A DNA stretch of 64,000 nt from Anaerolineae bacterium (lineage in GTDB: Bacteria > Chloroflexota > Anaerolineae > Aggregatilineales > Phototrophicaceae). The notes beneath the pieces were generated by a model that worked only from the letters and a program-made list of their open reading frames with translations, was not told where the DNA came from and ran no database searches. This document shows positions 9,418 to 17,424 of this stretch, piece after piece (within the stretch, counting starts at the first letter, position 1; each line of letters begins with the position of its first letter). The stretch covers positions 248,001 through 312,000 of the forward strand of contig JAJEBY010000003.1 in assembly GCA_022822305.1 (NCBI GenBank), in the 5' to 3' direction. The position numbers and the translations under genes were made by a program.

Positions 9418-10347
9418 ATGATGACGACCACTATCGCTGATCATCGCTCGAAAGACCTCCCTATGAGCAGAATCCGCCAAGACATTGGGCGCGTGGGGGA
9501 AACAGCGCTGCTTCTGCTCGTGATTGCATTCATCATGCTGCCCATCTATTGGCTGGCGATGACCTCTTTCAAGACGCCGGAGAAAGCCTACACCACCGAG
9601 ATCATCTTTCCGCCGACATTGAAGAACTACGAAATCATATTCTCTGATGGCTCCGTTGTCGTCAACGAAGGCACGGATAGGGAGCGCGGAGAAGTCGGCC
9701 GCAACATGGCGCCCAACGTTGTCAACAGCGTGGTGGTCTCCGGCGCGACTGTCTTGATTGCCATCCCCTTGGCAACCATCGCAGCCTACGCTTTCAGTCG
9801 CTACAACTTTTTCGGCAATCGCGCCCTGCTGATTTGGATTCTTACGACGCAATTCATTCCAGCGATCGTGGTGGCGATCCCCTTCTTCACGCTCTTTCGC
9901 ACCGTTCAATTCTTTGGCGAGCCGTTGCTGGGGACGCGTTGGGGGCTGATCATCGTCAATATGTCGATCGTCCTGCCCTACGCGATCTGGATGATCAAAG
10001 GCTTTGTCGATGCCTTGCCCGGTGAAATTGAACAAGCCGCCTATGTCGACGGCGCAAACGACTTCCAGGTGCTGTTCTTCGTGTCGCTTCCCCTCATTCG
10101 TCCTGGCATACTAGTCGCTTCTGTTTTCGCCTTCATCATGTCCTGGAACGAATTCCTCTTTGCTCTGATCATCGGCCGCGAGATGCGCACCATGCAAGTC
10201 GCCTTGATGACAACCAGCGGCATGCGCGGCGTCTTATGGGAGCAAATGGCCGCGGCGGGCATGGTGGTCATGGTGCCGATCTTCTTCCTGGCGCTGTTCA
10301 TTCGCAAGAACGTGGTCGAGGGTTTGACCATGGGCGCGGTCAAATAG
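9418..10347 (+). CDS. Sugar ABC transporter permease (MalG type)
   Basis: The protein of up to 309 residues has about six transmembrane helices and the cytoplasmic EAA motif (QAAYVDGANDFQ then LPLIRPG). The C-terminus GLTMGAVK is typical of MalG-type subunits. It starts 15 bases after the MalF-type gene and pairs with it. The start is uncertain: the ATGs at 9418 and 9421 have no clear ribosome binding site, and the ATG at 9463 (MSRIRQ) is an alternative that would still leave the first helix intact. An extracytoplasmic loop (about 75-100) is charged and longer than usual. Confidence 0.9.
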   Translation: MMTTTIADHRSKDLPMSRIRQDIGRVGETALLLLVIAFIMLPIYWLAMTSFKTPEKAYTTEIIFPPTLKNYEIIFSDGSVVVNEGTDRERGEVGRNMAPNVVNSVVVSGATVLIAIPLATIAAYAFSRYNFFGNRALLIWILTTQFIPAIVVAIPFFTLFRTVQFFGEPLLGTRWGLIIVNMSIVLPYAIWMIKGFVDALPGEIEQAAYVDGANDFQVLFFVSLPLIRPGILVASVFAFIMSWNEFLFALIIGREMRTMQVALMTTSGMRGVLWEQMAAAGMVVMVPIFFLALFIRKNVVEGLTMGAVK

Positions 10348-10439
10348 ACACGGGCGACAAGCTAGTATTCCTTACGCTATCCGCGTAGAGACGGACACGC
10401 GTACTCCGCGCAAACCCTCTGAATCTTGACCCGGTGAGT

Positions 10440-10631
10440 TCAGACTGACTTGGAGTTTTGCGAGGCAACGACGCGGTTGGCGCCGGTTGATTCAGGCTTG
10501 GTTTTGGCGCCGGATGGAGGCATTTGACCGGTAGACTTAAGATAGTCAGTGCGCATTTTTGCCAACTTCTCAAGCTCTTTCCGCACTTTAGCTTGCTGGT
10601 CGAGAATCTCCTCCGGATATTGGATACTCAT
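10440..10631 (-). CDS. Small charged hypothetical protein (63 aa)
   Basis: A 63-residue protein with a charged, probably coiled-coil N-terminal half (about residues 6-28) and a polar Pro/Ser/Lys-rich tail. I recognise no family. It is supported by AGGAGAG about seven bases before the ATG and by its position 11 bases after another small gene on the same strand, which suggests a two-gene unit. Confidence 0.5.
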   Translation of the reverse strand: MSIQYPEEILDQQAKVRKELEKLAKMRTDYLKSTGQMPPSGAKTKPESTGANRVVASQNSKSV

Positions 10632-10642
10632 GAGTATCTCTC

Positions 10643-10888
10643 CTACATTCGCTGAACACTCAATATCTGCAATTGGATGTCGTCTACTGGATTCAAACAG
10701 TCAACAACGACCAGAAATTGACGACCCTCATATTCAATCGTATGTGTTTGTATACTTCCTATTTCAAGACCTGTCCAAAAGGCGGGATCATTTAGCATCG
10801 CTGTGGCAATTGATGTCACTTGCGTATCATCAAGTTCAGATGCCTCTCGATCCCATTGAATCGTTCGTGTTTGGAAAACACTGAGCAT
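10643..10888 (-). CDS. Small hypothetical protein (81 aa)
   Basis: An 81-residue soluble acidic protein, not assigned to a family. The second half (EYEGRQFLVVVDCL) has alternating hydrophobic residues that suggest beta strands. No good ribosome binding site precedes the ATG at 10888. Its stop codon lies at the ribosome binding site of the following 63-residue gene, which argues for translational coupling of the pair. It is AT-richer than the neighbouring operons. Confidence 0.4.
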   Translation of the reverse strand: MLSVFQTRTIQWDREASELDDTQVTSIATAMLNDPAFWTGLEIGSIQTHTIEYEGRQFLVVVDCLNPVDDIQLQILSVQRM

Positions 10889-11050
10889 GCGCTAACGCCC
10901 GGCCAGCCATGGAAAAACCTGAGCAAGCAAATTGATTGCTCACCGCGCCTCGCATCGGATGCTAGCGCAGTTTTGCTTTGAAGTCAAATATTACAGGATT
11001 CAATATCTCGTTCGAAAATCCGGCTGGGAGCGACTCAATTGGCAGTGCAG

Positions 11051-12826
11051 CTAGCTATCGGGCGTCGCCAGCCAACTCTCCGGGATCATCACCGGCTGGG
11101 ATTCACCGGACACGGCGGCGAACCAGCGCAGCATTTTCACCGCGCGCTCTGTGATGGATTCTTCCGCCGGCGCCCGATCCAGACGCGCGTCAAAGAGCAG
11201 ACCGCCACGTCCCCCGCGCAGCTGCATATTCAAGCGCCGCTTGTCTCCGATGCGGATGCCGCGAGCAGTTTGCACGCGAATCTCGACGCTGCTGCCCGGC
11301 GGCGCCGGCAAATGCCAGACATCACCGACCGCGATCTCCCGATCAAGCGTCTTGCCATTGGACGACCTGATATGCAGCTTCAGCGCTGTCTTGCCGGGCG
11401 TCGCCCGTCCGCCGGCACGGATCAGACTGCCCACATGCTCGACCAAACCACCTTCCAGCAACTGCACCACTGCCATCGGCTCGGTCGCCGACAGCACACC
11501 CAATGCCGGCAATGCGCCGTGCCGATCGGCTTTGAAATTCACGACGCCCTGCAGATCCAGGGCATCCGCCAGCAGCAGCATATCCAGCGCGCCTTGGCCG
11601 CTGCCGGTGATAGTCGCGCCGGATGTTATCACCAGGCCCAAACGCGTCAGATCGACCGGTCGCGAACCTGCCAACTGATCCGCCCTCAATGCCTCCAGCA
11701 GATAGCCGATGCCCGCGCGCAGCAGAGCATAATCGATATAGCGCTCGCGCATATCAAGCGCCGCCGCTGCCGAGCGCAATCCCTTTTTCAGGGCATGCTG
11801 CGCCAGTTCATCGCGCCGCGCATGAAAGGGCAGCCACTGCTTCACGGCGCCCTCGCCGACCAATTCCAGAGTGCTGGCGGCGCTCTGCCCCATGCCGATA
11901 TCGGTCCGTACGACCGTGCGCAGCTCGCCCTTGGCCGCGAAAGAAAGCAGACTCTTCGAGCCGCCCAGATCAATCGTGAGCGTGTCAACGCCATGCGACC
12001 GCGCGAAGAATGCTGTCATGGTCTCATACCCGCGCGCCGTCGGCGTGATGCCGCTATCGCTCATTCCCGCGATATTCCGATAGGCGCCACCGCGCGTGAG
12101 ACTGAATTCGTGATAGTACTGGTCCAGCGCCGCCAGCAGCGGTTCAGGCGTCAAACGCCGTGATGTCGGGCGGATATTGGGCGCAACCATCACCTCGACC
12201 AACTGGCTGAGCAAGTCGCGCGCGCTTTGCGCAAGGCTGTTGTTGCCGGCATAAATGATGGTCGGTCGCAGTCCGGCCGGCATCGCCATCACCGCCTCGC
12301 GCAATAGATTCAACATCTGCAGCATCGCTGAACGAGCGCCGCCATCAGTGCCCCCGCTGACCAAGACCAGGTCCGGCCGGCTGTCCACGATGCGATTGAC
12401 GCGCGCGCGATCGTTCATGCCATCGTCAAGATGAATCTCGGCAACAACATTGAAATAAAAGGGCACACCCGCGCGCCCCGCCGGCTTGATGCTGATATCG
12501 GGCAACAAACCCAGCAGCGCCGTGCGGATCCCTGCTCCGGCGCTGGCGGTAGTGATGCAATAATCCACGCCCACCCGGTCTGATTGCTCCGGCTTGATCA
12601 GTTCGCCTCGCGGATCGAAAAAGCGGCGGCCGCTCGCAGAAGCGATTTCACCCAGGGCTTGACGCAATCCGACGGCCAAATCGTCCACGGGCGCGCCGGC
12701 AGTAGATTTGGTCTGTCGATTGGCGACCAGCCGATACTCGCCATCTACAATGTCAAACAGCAAGACGCGCGTGTGCACGCTGCCGAAATCGACCGCCAAA
12801 ATCGAATTTGTGCCCGCCTCGCCCAC
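11051..12826 (-). CDS. Glutamate mutase L (MutL/GlmL)-like ASKHA-fold protein
   Basis: The 591-residue protein has the nucleotide-binding signatures of the acetate kinase/Hsp70/actin fold: a phosphate-1 motif near the N-terminus (AVDFGSVHTR), an internal DLGGSKS motif and late glycine-rich segments (SGATITGSG). The closest family I recognise is the MutL/GlmL accessory protein associated with coenzyme B12-dependent glutamate mutase. No mutase S or E subunit is in the window. Instead the gene is the last of a six-gene operon of membrane proteins, so its partner is probably that complex. A GTG start with GGAG eight bases upstream fits, three bases after the preceding stop. The fold is a confident call, the function is not. 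Confidence 0.75.
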   Translation of the reverse strand: MGEAGTNSILAVDFGSVHTRVLLFDIVDGEYRLVANRQTKSTAGAPVDDLAVGLRQALGEIASASGRRFFDPRGELIKPEQSDRVGVDYCITTASAGAGIRTALLGLLPDISIKPAGRAGVPFYFNVVAEIHLDDGMNDRARVNRIVDSRPDLVLVSGGTDGGARSAMLQMLNLLREAVMAMPAGLRPTIIYAGNNSLAQSARDLLSQLVEVMVAPNIRPTSRRLTPEPLLAALDQYYHEFSLTRGGAYRNIAGMSDSGITPTARGYETMTAFFARSHGVDTLTIDLGGSKSLLSFAAKGELRTVVRTDIGMGQSAASTLELVGEGAVKQWLPFHARRDELAQHALKKGLRSAAAALDMRERYIDYALLRAGIGYLLEALRADQLAGSRPVDLTRLGLVITSGATITGSGQGALDMLLLADALDLQGVVNFKADRHGALPALGVLSATEPMAVVQLLEGGLVEHVGSLIRAGGRATPGKTALKLHIRSSNGKTLDREIAVGDVWHLPAPPGSSVEIRVQTARGIRIGDKRRLNMQLRGGRGGLLFDARLDRAPAEESITERAVKMLRWFAAVSGESQPVMIPESWLATPDS

Positions 12827-12829
12827 CGC

Positions 12830-13510
12830 TCAAACTCCGAATCGCATCAGGAAGCCCACGCGTTCGACGAATATCGTCAGCATGCTCAACATCGTCGTCG
12901 CGTAGATGGCGCCAAGCGTCGTCACCACGAAGATCTTGCCCAGTGAGCGCACGGCATAACCGACGCGGCTTCGTCCCGCCGAGTCGTCATCGCCCTGCCG
13001 CAGCTGAAATTGAAAGTAGAACAAACCGCTCATCGTGCCCAGGAAGATCAGCACAGTATTGACCAAGGCTGTGAAATCGGCGGTGATGTCTTCCGGCACA
13101 ACTGTAATCGCATGCAGCAGCGGGAACAGCGTGCCTGTCAGCGCGCCTACAACCGCCGTCGCCGCGCCAACCACAATCAATACAGCGAGAATGCTATTGG
13201 TCAGCCAGCTCAAGCTGGCTATCGGTTTCAGCAACAGCAGCAAGCCAAACAGCAGCGCCGTCACAAAGATCGTCACATCGGCTTGGTTGCCCAACGCGGT
13301 CCAGCTGGTATTGGCATCCTGGATATCGGCGAGATAGGGCAGAATGACGCCTTCGTAGGTGGCGACCAGCGTGAAGGCCGCGCTCATGCCAATGAAGATG
13401 TAGACCGCCGTCCGGTATAGGCTGCTGACCAGCGGCAGGTCCCCCAACAGATAGCTGAAGACCATCAGTGTCGCCACAAAGCTGATCAAGGTAATGGCGC
13501 TTTCGCTCAT
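12830..13510 (-). CDS. Polytopic membrane protein of the MutL-like operon
   Basis: A 226-residue protein with about six predicted transmembrane helices (first at 5-25, then about 32-52, 78-95, 103-125, 148-168 and 190-212) and a short charged cytoplasmic loop (RQGDDDSAGRSR). I do not recognise a family. It starts 13 bases after the SH3-containing membrane protein and ends three bases before the MutL-like gene, so it is translated from the same message. It probably acts with them in the cell envelope. Confidence 0.7.
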   Translation of the reverse strand: MSESAITLISFVATLMVFSYLLGDLPLVSSLYRTAVYIFIGMSAAFTLVATYEGVILPYLADIQDANTSWTALGNQADVTIFVTALLFGLLLLLKPIASLSWLTNSILAVLIVVGAATAVVGALTGTLFPLLHAITVVPEDITADFTALVNTVLIFLGTMSGLFYFQFQLRQGDDDSAGRSRVGYAVRSLGKIFVVTTLGAIYATTMLSMLTIFVERVGFLMRFGV

Positions 13511-13523
13511 GCGGCTGGCTCCG

Positions 13524-15575
13524 TCACTGTCCGTCAGGCCCGCGCCGGCGCTGCAGCAAACCGCGCATGGCGTAGAAGACGTTGCCGGTCACGATGATCA
13601 AAATGGCGGCGATGGCGCCCAATGTCATGGCATCCAACTGAGCGATTTCGTGCCGGCGATCCCGCAGCAGCACGATTTCCGGACGCTCCGGCGATCCCGG
13701 CGGATCGACCTGATACAGCCGCGGTCGGTTCTTTCCCAAACGCAGCGGGAATTCTACTCGCAGCACAGATTGCGCGCTGCCGACGCTGGCGCTTTCCACC
13801 GCCCTGAATTCGTCCAACGGCATTTGGTATTGATCGACCAGGAACTCGGCGATCCAGGCTGCAATGTCGTCGGCCATGAGAAAGTTGATCCAGCTGCCGT
13901 CATCCGTCCCGCCGATGACTTCGAAGACATCGCCCGCTTCGGCCACGCCCAGGATATCCGAGGTGGTATTCGGCTCGCGGCGAATGTTGACCAAGCCGCC
14001 TGCGGTCACCTCGATGACCTCAATCAGCGCCGTTGTGGCGGTGGCGGACGGGACGACGGCCGCTGGCGGGGCGGTCGCGGTCGCTGTTAACGTCGCTTCG
14101 ACAGTTGCGGGCGCCGCGGTCGCCGGTCCCGCGCCCAGAGGTAGCGCCTCGGGTTCAATCTCGGTCGCCGTGGGCGTAGGCGTTTCTGTGGGCGCGGGAG
14201 TCTCCGTCGCCGTTTCAGTCGGTGTCGCCGTTGCCGTCGGCGTCCGCGTCGCCGTCGGCTGCTCGACGACCCGGCCCGGATCTGGAGTATAATCCGCGTA
14301 AATCGCCCCTAACTTTTCCCCGTAGGTATAGACATCGCGGATGCCGACGATCAGACCGATGATTTCATCAGAGCCATCCACGTAAGGCTGTGACAGGGGC
14401 TGCGCGGCGTAGCCGGTGGCGGCAATCAGTTTGGTCTCGGTTTCCGGCGCGACTTGCTCCGCCCAGTTGCGAATCGCGTCCGCGCGCTCGGCAATGACCA
14501 CCATCAAGGTCAAGTCATTCAGCGACGTGAGCCCGAGGCCGGTGGCTTTGCCCGTGGACGAAAAGCGAATGATACTGTCAAAATTCTCGCTCAAATCGCG
14601 CAGACCCAGCGCCCCGCCGCTCAGATAACGCAGGAGATAGTAATCCCGACTTTCTTCAAAGCTGATGGCGGCCGGCGCCACCGAACGCTCAATCTTGGCG
14701 ATGACGTTGCGCGCGTGAGAAACCGCGATGGGATTGCTGCTGACGATGATCGGCGTCGAGCCTTGCGCCATAATGTGTCGCAAAATGATATCGGCCATCG
14801 GATCCAGCTCGCCGGCGGCCGTCGGTCCATATTCGAAAGCCACCAGCACAAAGTCGTCACGCGACAGATTGTCCAGTAAGCTGTAGGCCGTACTGACGCC
14901 GTGACGATCTTCATGGAACTCCGACGGCGGCAATTCCCCTTCGCGGAAATCGGACGAGACGAAGGGCAGCGCGATCGCCAGCAGCAGCAACATCGAGCCA
15001 ATCAACTGTGGCGCCGCGTCCAGGGAAAAGCCCGAACGCGGACGGAAAATGCGGCGTGACGACGGCTCGGCTTCGCCGGTTTGGGCGGAGCCGCCCACCA
15101 TGTCGCGCAAGAGCGCCACTTGTTCCTGTTGCGCCTTGGACAGCGCGACGGCGCTGATGACGCCGCCGGGCCGATGAATGATCTCCGGCGTGACCAAGAC
15201 ATCGTCGACATCGTATAGCGCCTGGCCGGTTGATTCGGCAGCGGAATCCGGATGCGCCGACGACCGCTGCCGCAAGGCTTGCAGGCGATCATCCAGATCT
15301 TCGATCGGGCGTTCGCCGCGTTGCAAGGCCAGATCGGCCGCGGAGACTTCCGAGCGCGCGCGCCTGAATCGACCTATAAACGCGGGTAAGGCGCCGAACA
15401 TGCGACGCAGGCGACCGGGCGAGGCTTCATCCGCAGGTGATTCTGCAGCGCTGGAATCACCGCGGCGCAAGAATCCAGGCGCCAGGCGCCGCAAGCCCGA
15501 CAAACGAGACGGCCGCTTCGCATCCGCAGCCGTGTCCTCGTCCTCGTAATCCAGCCAGCTGAAGTCGTCTGTCAT
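13524..15575 (-). CDS. Two-anchor membrane protein with extracytoplasmic SH3b domain and Thr/Pro linker
   Basis: The 683-residue protein has a disordered, basic and acidic cytoplasmic N-terminus (1-185), a transmembrane helix at about 188-206, an extracytoplasmic alpha/beta domain (about 215-435), a Thr/Pro/Ala-rich linker with TPT-type repeats (about 440-525), a bacterial SH3-like segment (VNIRREPNTTSDILG, about 530-590), and a C-terminal helix at about 650-670 ending in a basic tail. SH3b domains often bind cell-wall or peptide ligands. The alpha/beta domain is unassigned. It is the largest member of the operon and is the likely extracellular sensor or scaffold. Confidence 0.75.
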   Translation of the reverse strand: MTDDFSWLDYEDEDTAADAKRPSRLSGLRRLAPGFLRRGDSSAAESPADEASPGRLRRMFGALPAFIGRFRRARSEVSAADLALQRGERPIEDLDDRLQALRQRSSAHPDSAAESTGQALYDVDDVLVTPEIIHRPGGVISAVALSKAQQEQVALLRDMVGGSAQTGEAEPSSRRIFRPRSGFSLDAAPQLIGSMLLLLAIALPFVSSDFREGELPPSEFHEDRHGVSTAYSLLDNLSRDDFVLVAFEYGPTAAGELDPMADIILRHIMAQGSTPIIVSSNPIAVSHARNVIAKIERSVAPAAISFEESRDYYLLRYLSGGALGLRDLSENFDSIIRFSSTGKATGLGLTSLNDLTLMVVIAERADAIRNWAEQVAPETETKLIAATGYAAQPLSQPYVDGSDEIIGLIVGIRDVYTYGEKLGAIYADYTPDPGRVVEQPTATRTPTATATPTETATETPAPTETPTPTATEIEPEALPLGAGPATAAPATVEATLTATATAPPAAVVPSATATTALIEVIEVTAGGLVNIRREPNTTSDILGVAEAGDVFEVIGGTDDGSWINFLMADDIAAWIAEFLVDQYQMPLDEFRAVESASVGSAQSVLRVEFPLRLGKNRPRLYQVDPPGSPERPEIVLLRDRRHEIAQLDAMTLGAIAAILIIVTGNVFYAMRGLLQRRRGPDGQ

Positions 15576-15578
15576 GCC

Positions 15579-16220
15579 TCAACCCCGGTAGGAGCGATCC
15601 TGACCGAGCAAAATGCGCACGCCCGCCACCACGGTTCCCAGCGCGATGCCAAGCAGGATAGCGCGCGCGCCGGCGCCGACCGGGATGTCCATCAGCCAGT
15701 CGCTCCATTCGCGCAAGGGCGCCAGCGCCGGCAGGGGCAAGGTCCCCAGCAGCACGATGACCATCACCGTGACGAAGAGCAGCCCCCAAATATCGGCGCG
15801 CTTTTTCATCACACGCGCGCCGCCCTGCGCCATCGACAGAAAGAGCAACGCCGCCAGCGCCGATTCAATCGGTACCTGCACCGCCGCCAGCAGCGACGTA
15901 TCACCCTGACGGGTCAGATACCAGTACATAGTGAAGGCGAAACTCGCGATCATGACAATGCTATAGAATTGACGGCGCAGACCGCGGCCGGCGTGTACAT
16001 GCAGCAGATTGACAATGCCGATGACGATGGTGACGGCGACCGTCAGCGTTACCAGCCGCAGCAGCACCGCCGCCGGCAAGGCCAGCAAACCCGCCCAGAT
16101 CTCGGCGCCGGCCACGTTGCCATAAAGCTCGGGATGATCGCCCAGCAGCAGGCTGATCAGCGTCAGCACGCCGACCGCGAAGGCGACAGACGCCGAAAAC
16201 GCGATGCCCATCCGCCTCAT
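15579..16220 (-). CDS. Polytopic membrane protein of the MutL-like operon
   Basis: A 213-residue hydrophobic protein with about six transmembrane helices (first at 5-26, then about 40-70, 85-105, 110-130, 145-165 and 185-203). It is not assigned to a family. It lies three bases after the preceding gene and three bases before the SH3 protein, so the operon is very compact. Length and topology resemble the 226-residue member, and the two may be distant homologues or form a heteromer; this is inference. Confidence 0.7.
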   Translation of the reverse strand: MRRMGIAFSASVAFAVGVLTLISLLLGDHPELYGNVAGAEIWAGLLALPAAVLLRLVTLTVAVTIVIGIVNLLHVHAGRGLRRQFYSIVMIASFAFTMYWYLTRQGDTSLLAAVQVPIESALAALLFLSMAQGGARVMKKRADIWGLLFVTVMVIVLLGTLPLPALAPLREWSDWLMDIPVGAGARAILLGIALGTVVAGVRILLGQDRSYRG

Positions 16221-16223
16221 GCG

Positions 16224-17057
16224 TTAACTCCTGCGAAAGAGAAGCGCGCTGACCACCAGCAATCCCAGCGCCGCCGCCAGCACCAACGTCCCGCTGACGG
16301 ATGCCAGCTGCGCGCTTAAATTGATCAGCAGCAGAATCGACAGCCCGATGATCAGCAGGCCGCGCCAAACATCCGATACGCGCGCATCGGCCAGCGCCGT
16401 CGTATCCGTAGACAAGTGGGCGGCGGCGCTGAACATCTGCTCGCCGATCAAAACCTCGTCGGCCATGGCGAAGGCCACCGCCCCCCCATCGAGCTGATCG
16501 CTGACCGCCAGCGTGCCTTGCCCCAGCTGCTCCGCGCTATTGAGCATCAGCGCCAGCTCCGGACCGAAGCTGCCGGCCAGCACATGCCCGGCCGGTTCAT
16601 CGACGCCCATCATGGCGGATACGCCAGCGGCATAGGCGATTGAGCGATCCCCTTGCGGATACCACTGCGCCTGCTTCCATTGCGGATCGCCCTGCCAGGC
16701 GCGGCGGATGGTATCCTGAGCCAGCGGCACCGTGGCCGCCGAAGATGTGCTGATCAGCGGCGCGCTGTCGCTGGATTGGGTCGCCCGGATGATGTGATAG
16801 AAGAACTCGGCTTCGGCCGCGGCGATCGGCGTCTTTTCGCTGCCGATGGCGGCGCCCCCAAAGCCCAGATGCAGCGGACGCCCGGTCTCGATGCCTTGGC
16901 CAATCCAGCCCGGCATGCGCTCGAAACCGGCGGCGCCCTGCCCGGTCGAGCGCCGCGAACGACGCGCATGAAAAAAACGCGCCGTAAAAATTAATACCGC
17001 AGTAATCGCGACAAATATGATGCTGTAAACACGAACGGTTGTATCATCCAGCGGCAT
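16224..17057 (-). CDS. Membrane protein, possibly DUF6754-type
   Basis: The 277-residue protein has an N-terminal helix (about 8-26), a basic stop-transfer segment, a large soluble domain (about 40-225) and two C-terminal helices (about 228-245 and 252-272). The soluble part has a GRPLHLGFGG segment and Gly/Ala-rich stretches (GVSAMMGVDEP, VLAGSFGPE). It resembles uncharacterised Anaerolineae proteins that I remember as DUF6754, but that assignment needs a profile search. Its ATG overlaps the stop of the first gene in the operon (TGATG), so translation is coupled. Confidence 0.6.
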   Translation of the reverse strand: MPLDDTTVRVYSIIFVAITAVLIFTARFFHARRSRRSTGQGAAGFERMPGWIGQGIETGRPLHLGFGGAAIGSEKTPIAAAEAEFFYHIIRATQSSDSAPLISTSSAATVPLAQDTIRRAWQGDPQWKQAQWYPQGDRSIAYAAGVSAMMGVDEPAGHVLAGSFGPELALMLNSAEQLGQGTLAVSDQLDGGAVAFAMADEVLIGEQMFSAAAHLSTDTTALADARVSDVWRGLLIIGLSILLLINLSAQLASVSGTLVLAAALGLLVVSALLFRRS

Positions 17058-17308
17058 CAGGCCTCCTCGTCGTCGGCCAGCCGCCGCCGCAGGATATCAA
17101 TGCCGTCGGGCGCTTCCAGCAACTCCGCCAGCTCGCCCAGCGCATCGGCCCCCTGCCACAGCCCGGCCAGCGGCTGCGCGGCGTACAAGCCCTGCGCCAG
17201 CACCGGCGCGATCGGCGCTATCACATCAAGCATAATCGAGGCGAATGGCGCCCCGCCGAGGCGCTTGACTTTGTCGACCGGGTCGGGTTTCCGTGGCGTG
17301 ATATTCAT
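17057..17308 (-). CDS. Small first gene of the MutL-like operon
   Basis: An 83-residue protein with a basic N-terminus, a central hydrophobic Ala/Pro-rich segment (about 25-48) and an acidic C-terminus (LADDEEA). It is not assigned to a family. The ATG at 17308 is preferred over upstream codons because a TATACT box lies seven bases before it, leaving no room for a leader. This suggests a leaderless message. Its stop overlaps the next start by one base. Confidence 0.6.
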   Translation of the reverse strand: MNITPRKPDPVDKVKRLGGAPFASIMLDVIAPIAPVLAQGLYAAQPLAGLWQGADALGELAELLEAPDGIDILRRRLADDEEA

Positions 17309-17315
17309 ATCGGGC

Positions 17316-17321
17316 AGTATA
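17316..17321 (-). promoter_or_regulatory. Predicted -10 box giving a leaderless transcript
   Basis: TATACT on the minus strand ends seven bases before the first codon of the MutL-like operon. No convincing -35 is visible. If it is used, transcription starts at or beside the ATG. Confidence 0.4.
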
Positions 17322-17424
17322 GCATGGGGGCAGATTTCGGGATACGCGGCGGGGGCGGTATTTGGGTGTGGCGTGCGCGCTGCATGCGTGCGTGGTAGAA
17401 TGCCAGCGAACCTGAGGAGAGATA

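Noticed and set aside
14040-14280. Tandem repeat in the SH3 protein gene
   Set aside because: It encodes the Thr/Pro linker of the real gene; it is a low-complexity coding region rather than a separate repeat element.
11039-16319. Long plus-strand frames opposite the MutL-like operon
   Set aside because: High GC creates antisense frames; none shows a protein family and the minus-strand genes have overlaps and ribosome binding sites.
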